From Ktedonobacteraceae bacterium (GTDB lineage: Bacteria; Chloroflexota; Ktedonobacteria; Ktedonobacterales; Ktedonobacteraceae), in NCBI GenBank assembly GCA_019240835.1, contig JAFAXQ010000254.1:1-43987 (forward strand): a stretch of DNA of 43,987 bases, read 5' to 3'. Every line of letters begins with the position of its first letter. The first letter of the stretch is position 1. Shown here in pieces: positions 8,712-16,131 of the stretch. The notes under the pieces are model-generated. The model saw nothing but the letters and a program-made list of their open reading frames with translations, did not search any database and was not told the origin of the DNA. Made by a program: the position numbers and the translations under genes.

Positions 8712-8867
8712 TCATTCACTCTTTTCTTGTTGTTCTCGCATTTGTTCCTCAACGGCTGCCAGTTCGCTGCGTAGTCCGTGAATACGCAGAGTCACAACGG
8801 CCAAATAGATAAACAGGCCGACCCATGCGATGGCATAGGCAGCGACAAGATACGTGAATCCCTGCAT
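8712..8867 (-). CDS. CcmD-like small membrane protein
   Basis: A 51-residue ORF starting at ATG 8867 with AAGGGA 8 bp upstream. It begins MQGFTYLVAAYAIAWVGLF, continues through a single TM helix into a basic LRIHGLR segment, then a coiled-coil-like tail with Glu and Gln. This matches the layout of CcmD family proteins: a short TM protein with an aromatic/Tyr-rich front, a W near the helix middle and a charged helical C-tail. CcmD helps release CcmE-bound heme in cytochrome c maturation. No other ccm gene is nearby, although the caa3 oxidase encoded at 12595-15758 needs c-type heme on CtaC. It lies 21 bp upstream of DUF3054. Confidence 0.75.
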   Translation of the reverse strand: MQGFTYLVAAYAIAWVGLFIYLAVVTLRIHGLRSELAAVEEQMREQQEKSE

Positions 8868-8941
8868 GTGCGCAATCCCTTATATGTCATAGCAAATCTG
8901 TGAATGGTTCGTGCCCCAAACAAGGTCATAGGAGTGGTGTG

Positions 8942-9406
8942 TCATCCATTCTCCCTTCGAGTCAGAGGCACGGTGATAGGACGCATGGTCCGTACTTGCT
9001 CAGTTGTTGTCTGCTTACTGCGCCACTCTTTCTGGCGATTGAATTGTAGTTCCACTCTCAGTTGGCGCGCTGCAGACGCACTAACTCTCTGATATGCTTC
9101 TGCCTGGAGCCTACGTCGCTCTACTTCTGCTTGCTTTGCCTGGTCAATCTCTTCTAACCAGCATCGTCGGTAGAAAGCGATAGTATAGCATTCAAGGAAC
9201 AGAAGGATAAGTGCCACTACGACTAATACCAGCGAGAGCCAGAGAGGCATTGGCAAGTACAGGGTGGCAAGAAATAGTATAGCACCACAAGTGACGAAAA
9301 AGATAGACTTCCAGAGCATGGTAGTAGCTATCCTTTCTCGTTTGCGCCGTTTGACCTCCGCGAGAATATCTCCGAGGCTTCTCCTATGATTGATGGATGC
9401 TTGCAT
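8942..9406 (-). CDS. Hypothetical two-TM protein with coiled-coil tail
   Basis: A 154-residue protein starting at ATG 9406 with a strong AGGAGAG 6 nt upstream. It has a basic N-terminus (VKRRKRER), two closely spaced TM helices (SIFFVTCGAILFLATLYL and WLSLVLVVVALILLFLECYT), then a charged region with heptad-like spacing (IDQAKQAEVERRRLQAEAYQ) and a basic tail. I do not recognise the family. The hairpin topology puts both termini on the same, probably cytoplasmic, side. It may be the first gene of a short run with the CcmD-like and DUF3054 genes downstream (gap 74 bp). The ribosome site and length make it very likely a real gene. Confidence 0.75.
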   Translation of the reverse strand: MQASINHRRSLGDILAEVKRRKRERIATTMLWKSIFFVTCGAILFLATLYLPMPLWLSLVLVVVALILLFLECYTIAFYRRCWLEEIDQAKQAEVERRRLQAEAYQRVSASAARQLRVELQFNRQKEWRSKQTTTEQVRTMRPITVPLTRRENG

Positions 9407-9561
9407 GTGACTCTCTCCTGCGAAATCTCCCTCTTAATGAGGGTATCATTACATTTCTTTAGTTTTTAACACGGTTTATTACGTTTCATTGTTCCCTTTA
9501 GATTACTCTGTAGGACCATCTGAGAGAGTTTAGAGAAGAAGGAAGGTCCGCTTGCGGGCAA

Positions 9562-9579
9562 GGTGAGCTAAAGCTCACC
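9562..9579 (-). terminator. Hairpin after the kinase-regulator gene
   Basis: Palindrome GGTGAGCT-AA-AGCTCACC, 15 bp beyond the stop at 9594. On the minus strand no clear T tract follows; a second small hairpin (CCGC-TT-GCGG, 9548-9557) does. Possible terminator only. Confidence 0.4.
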
Positions 9580-9593
9580 CCGTGTCTGGGGGT

Positions 9594-11390
9594 TCACGAC
9601 TTCGCCAGTTTGTACCCCACGTCTGGAACTGTTAAGATGTACTTGGGTCGGCGCGAGTCAGCCTCAATTTTACGGCGCAGACGGCTGATGTAGACCCAGA
9701 TGAAATCGATAGCCTGATTGTATTCGGGGCCCCACACTTTTTCTAAGAGCAGTTCGTGCGTTACGACCATGCCAGCATTCTGTGCCAGGACGCTCAGTAG
9801 CTTGTATTCGGTACGGCTGAGTTGCACAGGCTGCCCCTGAAGTGTGACCAGATGTTGGCCGTAATCGATCATCAGCTCGCCTGTAGTGAAGGTAGCCTGG
9901 CTTGTTACTTGCGTGGTCGCCGCAGGCTGACGGCGTAGAATGGCACGTATCCTGGCGAGCAATTCTTTCATGCCGAAAGGCTTCACGACCACATCATCGC
10001 TACCAAGGTCGAAGAGCTGTACACGCTCGTCTTCATCACAATACTCAGCAAGCATAATGACGGGTGCTTGTGAGAATTCACGCAGACGTTGCAGCAACTC
10101 CATACCGCTCATGTCGGCGAGACGCGTAGCGAGAAGTACCACATCGGGTTCTTCCAAGTCGAGTTGGCGTAGGAATTGCACACTGTGATTGACCGTCTGC
10201 ACGCGGTACCGCTGTTCCTCCAGATTTGAACGTAGATAGCGAGTTATGCGTGCATCGCCCTCGGCAAGCAAGACACGGATACGTCTGTCCTGCTTAAATG
10301 GCATAGCCTGCTTCACAGTAGGTGTACTATTGCCTTGTGTAGTGGAGACGTTTTGAGCAAGTGCCAAAGGGCGTGGTGTGAAGGGGAGGGTGAGATAAAT
10401 AGTAGAGCCAGCTCCTACTCCGGCAGAGTCAGCCCAGATTCTCCCTCCATGTGCCTCTATTGCAGCACGGGCGGCGGCTAACCCCAGACCGCTCGTGTGC
10501 CCATCTTCCTCATGTTGTGAGATGCGATAGAAGCGCTCAAAGATATGATCAAGGTGCTCGGGTGCAATGCCTGCACCTTCATCGCTAATAGCGATCCTAA
10601 CCTCTATCTCGTTGGGTTCCACATGTACAGTCACAGTGCTCTTCGCAGGAGAATAGCGTACAGCATTATTCAGCACATGATGTACTGCTTGCTCTACACG
10701 CATAACATCACATGTCACCTCAACAGTTTCATGGGTAGTGTGCAGCGTAAAATGGTGCGTCGGTGTAGTTCTGCGTCTGCGTTCGACGATGTGCTGCAGC
10801 AGTTGAGGAAGGTGTACCTGCGAGAGCTGTAACTGCACTCCAGCATCGAGTCGCCACACATCTAGCAGCGTGTTGAGCACCTCGTGCAGTTGATCGGCTT
10901 GTGTATCTATCATCTGCAGCATTTCGCGCTGCATGGCGTGGTCCCAACGCGCAGAGCCTCCCAACAGCGTAGTGGCACAACCTTTGATGATAGCAAGCGG
11001 AGTTTTGAGCTTATGTGCGGCAAGGGCCAGCTTCTCGTCTCGCTCCTCAGCAGCAGCATGCTCAAGTGTCACGTCGTCGAAAAGCACACCGCGTCCCAGC
11101 AGACGACCAGTCGTATCCTGCACAGGAAAAGAATGCACACGTAACCAACACACTGCCGCTTTGGCCAGGGCGAGGTCCGACGTGTACTCCTGTTCTGGAT
11201 GCGACCAAAGGTTTTCTAGCTCTACACGAGCGACAGCAGGATCAACGGCAAGAGAAAGCAGATGCTTACGTACGTCGAAGGTGTCGTCCGCGACCAGGTC
11301 GCTCGTTTTCACATTTAACAAGCGCAAGGCACTTGGGTTAGCATAGGAGATGTGCTCATATTGATTGAGCAGCATAAAACCACTACTCAT
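9594..11390 (-). CDS. Soluble histidine kinase fused to pseudo-receiver and OmpR-type DNA-binding domain
   Basis: A 598-residue single protein carrying kinase and regulator. Domains: PAS-like (about 3-110, GFMLLNQYEHISYANPSALRLL); HisKA with H126 in AAHKLKTPL; HATPase with N-box HHVLNNAVRYSP (237-248), G1 DEGAGI (270-275) and G2 GLGLAAARA (301-309); receiver (371-487); OmpR/KdpE-type winged helix (about 500-598, ending KYILTVPDVGYKL). There is no TM helix, so it acts in the cytosol. The receiver is degenerate: the usual phosphoacceptor Asp is A421 (VVLLATRLADMSG), the acidic pair is E377-G378, and the conserved Thr/Ser is A448; only K470 remains. Thus classical His-to-Asp transfer within the chain looks impossible. 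The start ATG 11390 has AAGGG very close, a poor site, but PAS similarity begins immediately. No partner regulator is adjacent. Confidence 0.9.
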   Translation of the reverse strand: MSSGFMLLNQYEHISYANPSALRLLNVKTSDLVADDTFDVRKHLLSLAVDPAVARVELENLWSHPEQEYTSDLALAKAAVCWLRVHSFPVQDTTGRLLGRGVLFDDVTLEHAAAEERDEKLALAAHKLKTPLAIIKGCATTLLGGSARWDHAMQREMLQMIDTQADQLHEVLNTLLDVWRLDAGVQLQLSQVHLPQLLQHIVERRRRTTPTHHFTLHTTHETVEVTCDVMRVEQAVHHVLNNAVRYSPAKSTVTVHVEPNEIEVRIAISDEGAGIAPEHLDHIFERFYRISQHEEDGHTSGLGLAAARAAIEAHGGRIWADSAGVGAGSTIYLTLPFTPRPLALAQNVSTTQGNSTPTVKQAMPFKQDRRIRVLLAEGDARITRYLRSNLEEQRYRVQTVNHSVQFLRQLDLEEPDVVLLATRLADMSGMELLQRLREFSQAPVIMLAEYCDEDERVQLFDLGSDDVVVKPFGMKELLARIRAILRRQPAATTQVTSQATFTTGELMIDYGQHLVTLQGQPVQLSRTEYKLLSVLAQNAGMVVTHELLLEKVWGPEYNQAIDFIWVYISRLRRKIEADSRRPKYILTVPDVGYKLAKS

Positions 11391-11459
11391 GCCCTTATTT
11401 TAACGTAGAAAGTCAACCTTACGGTTTTTTCCCTAAGCAACAACCCACTTTCATGGCAA

Positions 11460-11837
11460 TTAGCGCGAAAGCGGAGCAATAGCCACAATCAGTGCGAGGT
11501 GGACAATCATTGCAATGATAAAGCCTACAGCAATGAAGACGAGCCACTTGCGGTCACTAATGTAGGTGCGTATCCTGGTTGGATAGGCGCTGGGTGAGCG
11601 ATCAGCGGCTACCAGCCCTATGGCTATGCGTAGACGCAATGGAGAAAGGATAGGAGAACGGCCTAACTCGACGAGAAGAGCCTTGTAACAATATTTGCAT
11701 AGTAGCCACGAAAGGCGTGGTTCCGGTACTCCCTCTGGCTCAGCCAGAGGGATAGGACAGAACCAGATGCGACCCGTGCAAACGGAACAGCGCTTAGCAG
11801 CCTGCCTCCTCCAGATTCTTGCTTGCATAGTACACAT
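11460..11837 (-). CDS. Zinc-ribbon protein with C-terminal membrane helix
   Basis: A protein of about 125 residues with a four-cysteine zinc ribbon (CSVC ... CKYC, about 40 residues apart) and one C-terminal TM helix (WLVFIAVGFIIAMIVHLALIVAI). It lies downstream of ctaE. The frame is open back to 11915, but that part is the inverted repeat ending the ctaE transcript, so translation must start after it: ATG 11837 or ATG 11828, neither with a good ribosome site. TATGAT just upstream of 11837 might be a -10 element giving a leaderless message (inference). I know no function; the position beside oxidase genes may be incidental. Confidence 0.65.
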   Translation of the reverse strand: MCTMQARIWRRQAAKRCSVCTGRIWFCPIPLAEPEGVPEPRLSWLLCKYCYKALLVELGRSPILSPLRLRIAIGLVAADRSPSAYPTRIRTYISDRKWLVFIAVGFIIAMIVHLALIVAIAPLSR

Positions 11838-11855
11838 TGTATCATAAGAAGGCCA

Positions 11856-11912
11856 AAAGCATTCAAGAGCAGGTTGCGCAACACCCCAGCGCAACCTGCT
11901 CTTGAATGCTTT
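11856..11912 (-). terminator. Strong terminator at the end of the oxidase operon
   Basis: Perfect 24-bp inverted repeat (arms 11856-11879 and 11889-11912, AAAGCATTCAAGAGC... ) with a 9-nt loop. It starts 2 bp after the ctaE stop; on the minus strand the second arm runs into TTTT. Confidence 0.85.
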
Positions 11913-11914
11913 CA

Positions 11915-12538
<624 letters not shown>

Positions 12539-12594
12539 GTTTGTATCTCCCTATTAAGGTAACTATTCAGGTTCCCTTGACCTCTCTAAACTCT

Positions 12595-12852
12595 TTAGCG
12601 ACGCTCTAGGCACCAGCCAGTAATGGCAGCGGCAACGAGTACCAGCCCAAGGATCAGAACGATTGTATTGCTCATAACGCCTATGAACAGTACGATCAGT
12701 GCAAGCGCCAGACCAAGTGGCCAAGGGCTTGGGCGTGCATGGAGCGCCATTATTGCCTCCTCATTGACTACTGCAGTCTTCTTCTTGGAGCGCTTGCGTG
12801 TTGGCTCTACAAGGGCCGTCTTCTCAACATTCTCCTCCTGCTCTTGAGGCAC
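12595..12852 (-). CDS. Cytochrome c oxidase subunit IV-like (CtaF-type) small membrane protein
   Basis: An 85-residue protein with a charged cytosolic front (EPTRKRSKKK) and two TM helices (PWPLGLALALIVLFIGVM and TIVLILGLVLVAAAITGW). This layout, with the SPWPLG motif before the first helix, matches the small subunit IV/CtaF-type proteins encoded beside ctaD and ctaE in Gram-positive-like bacteria. The start GTG 12852 is preceded by GGAGAGGTAGGAC. It sits between ctaD and ctaE (56 bp to ctaE); the 76 bp separating it from ctaD are filled by an interspersed repeat. The assignment rests on context plus topology rather than on strong residue signatures. Confidence 0.75.
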   Translation of the reverse strand: MPQEQEENVEKTALVEPTRKRSKKKTAVVNEEAIMALHARPSPWPLGLALALIVLFIGVMSNTIVLILGLVLVAAAITGWCLERR

Positions 12853-12868
12853 GTCCTACCTCTCCAAC

Positions 12869-12928
12869 GTAGGGGCCCAATTTATGGTGCCCTGATTTAT
12901 CGTACCTGCATGTATCGCGCCCTCAATC
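12869..12928. repeat. 15-bp-periodic interspersed repeat, copy B, between ctaD and the subunit IV gene
   Basis: Plus strand reads GTAGGGGCCCAATTTATG, then GTGCCCTGATTTATC, GTACCTGCATGTATC and GCGCCCTC, the same 15-bp step and orientation as the copy in priA. It occupies nearly the whole ctaD-subunit IV gap and abuts the ctaD stop at 12929. Confidence 0.75.
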
Positions 12929-14620
12929 TTAGTGAATAACTGTCTTCCAGTCGGCAATCTCTGGATATTTCTTGTCATAGAACGGACGACGGCTACGCAC
13001 AACGGGAATGTGCAGGAAATTGTACTTCTTAGGCGGAGATGATGTATCCCACTCTAGTGTGAAGGCATCCCACGGGTCGTCAGAAGCGGCCTGACCCCTC
13101 TTCAGGCTGACAATGACATTGTACAAGAATACCATAATTGCTAGGCCGATAGTCAAGGCACCGACACTGGCAAGGAGGTTCAACTCATTCCATCCTAGAT
13201 TGCCTGCATACGTATAGTAGCGGCGTGGCATACCCAGCAGACCAAGTATGTGCATAGGGAAGAAAGTCAGATTCACACCGATCAGCATGAGCCAGAACTG
13301 TAGCTGACCCAAGCGTTCACCCAGGAATTTGCCAGTCACCTTAGGGAACCAGTAGTAGGTGCCAGCAAAGACGCCAAAGACTGTACCGCCAAAGAGCACA
13401 TAGTGTAGGTGTGCCACCACAAAGTAAGTATCCGTGACCTGATAGTCGAAGGGCACCACGGCGAGAGCCGCACCATTCAAACCACCAATCAAGAACATAG
13501 CAATAAAGCCAAGGGCGAACAGCATCGGAGCCTTGAAGCTAATCTTACCACCGAAAACGGTTGCAATCCAGTTGAAGATCTTCACTGCTGTAGGGATGGC
13601 GATGAGCGTTGTGCTGGTGGCAAAGAATGCCTGTGCTATCGGCGGCAGACCGACAGCAAACATGTGGTGCGCCCACACAGTAAAGCTTAAGAAACCGATA
13701 GCCACGCCCGACCAAGCAATAAAAGTATAACCGAAGATCGGTTTGCGTGAGAAGACGGGCAATATTTCAGAGATCATGCCAAAGACCGGTAGAATCAGAA
13801 TGTATACCTCTGGGTGACCGAAGGACCAGAACAGATGCTGCCAAAGCAAAGGATCACCGCCAAACGCATACTGATAGAAGTGCGTTCCTGCGTGGCGGTC
13901 GAGCAGTAACAACCCAGAGGCAGCGGTCAAACTGGGCAGTGCGAAGAGCAGCAGGAAGGACGTAACCAGTACCATCCATGTGAAAAGCGGCATACGGTTA
14001 ATGCTCATGCCAGGAGCACGCAATTTGAGAATGGTTACCACGAAGTTGACCGAGCCTGCAATAGACGAAACGCCAAGCATCAGTACGCCGAGTGCCCAGA
14101 AGTCAGCGTTCATGCCATTCGTACAGGCAGTGGCATGCACAGTACAACCAGCATTTGTCAGGCTGAGTGGAGCGTACTGGAACCAACCACCATCTGGTGC
14201 AGCGCCAAACAGGAAGCTCGACTGTATGAAGATACCTCCGAAAAGCAGCACCCAGAAGCCGAAGGCGTTCAGGCGTGGGAAGGCCATATCGCGCGCGCCA
14301 ATCATCAACGGCACGATATAGTTACCGAAACCTGTTAGTACAGGGATAACGAAGAGGAAGATCATGGTAGTGCCGTGCATGGTGAAGATCTCATTGTACG
14401 TTTGAGGACTCAATACGTGACCGTCGGGCACTGCCAACTGTGCGCGGATGAGCAGAGCCTCCATACCGCCCACCAGAAAGAAGAAAAAGCCAGTGACTAT
14501 ATACATGATACCGATCAATTTATGATCGGTCGTCATAAGCCACTTGCCAACATAGTTTTCGCTCAGTTGTTTCTGACGAACTACAGTTGTTGTAGCGTTG
14601 TCGATAGCGCGTGTTGCCAT
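12929..14620 (-). CDS. ctaD: Cytochrome c oxidase subunit I (heme-copper oxidase, aa3-type)
   Basis: Catalytic subunit carrying heme a, heme a3 and CuB, where oxygen is reduced and protons are pumped. The start ATG 14620 has GGAGGAA 7 nt upstream and gives 563 residues with at least 12 TM helices. Key motifs are GHPEVYILILP (CuB His, cross-linked Tyr and channel Glu), WAHHMFAVG (CuB His pair), AIPTAVKIFNW (K-channel Thr/Lys) and DTYFVVAHLHYVL (heme a3 and heme a His). The Glu in GHPEV marks a type A1 enzyme. It lies 37 bp downstream of ctaC and is probably cotranscribed. A tract of interspersed repeat separates it from the next gene. Confidence 0.98.
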   Translation of the reverse strand: MATRAIDNATTTVVRQKQLSENYVGKWLMTTDHKLIGIMYIVTGFFFFLVGGMEALLIRAQLAVPDGHVLSPQTYNEIFTMHGTTMIFLFVIPVLTGFGNYIVPLMIGARDMAFPRLNAFGFWVLLFGGIFIQSSFLFGAAPDGGWFQYAPLSLTNAGCTVHATACTNGMNADFWALGVLMLGVSSIAGSVNFVVTILKLRAPGMSINRMPLFTWMVLVTSFLLLFALPSLTAASGLLLLDRHAGTHFYQYAFGGDPLLWQHLFWSFGHPEVYILILPVFGMISEILPVFSRKPIFGYTFIAWSGVAIGFLSFTVWAHHMFAVGLPPIAQAFFATSTTLIAIPTAVKIFNWIATVFGGKISFKAPMLFALGFIAMFLIGGLNGAALAVVPFDYQVTDTYFVVAHLHYVLFGGTVFGVFAGTYYWFPKVTGKFLGERLGQLQFWLMLIGVNLTFFPMHILGLLGMPRRYYTYAGNLGWNELNLLASVGALTIGLAIMVFLYNVIVSLKRGQAASDDPWDAFTLEWDTSSPPKKYNFLHIPVVRSRRPFYDKKYPEIADWKTVIH

Positions 14621-14657
14621 AGACAGTTCCTCCGAACAGAACAGCAAAATAGATGGG

Positions 14658-15758
14658 CTAGTTAAGGCTCTCTAGATAGGCGACCAGTGCTTGTATCTGG
14701 TCATCTGTCACATTCACGACCATATCATTGCCGGGCTTGATACCCTGCGGGTCTTTCAGCCACTGTGCAAGGTGACACCGCTGCAGCAAGTCTGGACCGG
14801 GAGAGCATTGATCCTTATTGTTGGTCAGAATGCCACCAGCGATCAAACCGCGTGAACCAAAGTGAGTGAGATTAGGACCTACTAGACAGTTGACAGCAGG
14901 ATCATTGCACTTCACTTGCGGGTCGTCATAGCCTTTCAAGTCGACACCTACAATACCGTGACAACCAGTGCATTGACCAGCAAAGATTTGCTTGCCTTGG
15001 GCTGCCAGGCTAAATGATGGGTTGAGTGCTGCCTGCTGTTGCGTGCTCACCCAGGTGTTGAAATCGTCGGACGATTGAATGACGGCGTTAAAGGCCATGT
15101 GAGCGTGCTGCGCACCGCAGAACTCCGCACATTCACCCAGGAAGGTACCTGTCTTATCCGCCTTAAACCACCGTGTGTTATTATGGCCTGGAATAACATC
15201 GGTCTTGCCAGTCAGTGCAGGCACCCAGAAGCTATGGATGACATTGTTGGAATACAGATCGACCTGCACAATCGTATTGACAGGGGCATGCAACTCGTCG
15301 GCAGTAGTGATGTTGTATTTAGGATAGTAGAACTCCCACCACCATTGGTGCCCCACTGCCCTCACCTCAAGAGTATTACTAGCAGTGGGCTGTGTCGCTA
15401 CGTTCACTAGGCCCTGAATGGTGAAGAACAACACTATGAACAAAATAACGGCAGGAATTACTGTCCATAGTACCTCGATTCTGAGGTTTCCGTGTATCTG
15501 CCTAGGGTTGGGCATGCCGGGGCGCTCACGATAGCGGATAATCGAGAAGATGAGTGCGCCCTCGACAAGCACAAAGATGATAGTGGCAATAATCAGGATA
15601 ACGTAGAATAGAAAACTCTCGCTGGCCGCCACAGGGCCAAAAGTGTTCAGGATCGAGGGAGAGTTTTCGCCACATGCGGTGAGCAGGAACGAACTGGCTA
15701 GTAAGCCTGCAATGACCATCCGCCAACGGTTTTTCCCGCCAAATAGAGGCTTCCTCAC
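14658..15758 (-). CDS. ctaC: Cytochrome c oxidase subunit II with fused cytochrome c domain (caa3-type)
   Basis: Subunit II accepts electrons through its CuA centre; here a cytochrome c domain is fused to the C-terminus. The start GTG 15758 is chosen because AGGAG lies 8 nt upstream and the product begins directly with a lipoprotein signal (basic front, hydrophobic core, lipobox LLTACG). An ATG at 15788 has no ribosome site. The 366-residue protein has two TM helices, CuA ligands in VIHSFWVP and CAEFCGAQHAHM, and heme c motif CTGCH in the last third with a likely axial Met in GNDMVV. The fusion means that the oxidase can take electrons without a separate soluble cytochrome c. It is the first gene of the oxidase operon. 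Confidence 0.96.
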   Translation of the reverse strand: MRKPLFGGKNRWRMVIAGLLASSFLLTACGENSPSILNTFGPVAASESFLFYVILIIATIIFVLVEGALIFSIIRYRERPGMPNPRQIHGNLRIEVLWTVIPAVILFIVLFFTIQGLVNVATQPTASNTLEVRAVGHQWWWEFYYPKYNITTADELHAPVNTIVQVDLYSNNVIHSFWVPALTGKTDVIPGHNNTRWFKADKTGTFLGECAEFCGAQHAHMAFNAVIQSSDDFNTWVSTQQQAALNPSFSLAAQGKQIFAGQCTGCHGIVGVDLKGYDDPQVKCNDPAVNCLVGPNLTHFGSRGLIAGGILTNNKDQCSPGPDLLQRCHLAQWLKDPQGIKPGNDMVVNVTDDQIQALVAYLESLN

Positions 15759-16029
15759 GTGTGAGTCTCCTAAAACGTTGTTTGACATAAAATAAAAAGG
15801 GCGTTCTCGTCAGATTTACCCACTTTAGATTTAAGCCTAATGGTGCGGCCTAACAAAGGGCTTGAAGTTTTTTTGTTCTACCTTACAAGAGCCTGAATAG
15901 AAAAGGATTTCAGGGTCCGCATCGCCGCTGCACACATTTGTCGAGTCATATTTCCACAAAATGTGTCACAATGAAAATCATATTGATATATCTACTCAGA
16001 TTCCACGGCTCCATAACTTCATACAAATG

Positions 16030-16059
16030 TTGACAAGGCGTCAAGATTTGTGCTACAGT
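16030..16059 (+). promoter_or_regulatory. Sigma-70 type promoter of the WD40 kinase gene
   Basis: TTGACA at 16030-16035, an 18-bp spacer and TACAGT at 16054-16059, about 70 bp upstream of the start at 16132. The rest of the 15759-16131 interval is AT-rich and must also hold the ctaC promoter on the other strand, for which I see no convincing hexamer pair. Confidence 0.6.
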
Positions 16060-16131
16060 TTGTTATGAGTAATTGATAAGGTGTATTTCTTTTCCAACCT
16101 AGGAGCAGCATGTCCGCTCAAGGAGGGTCTT

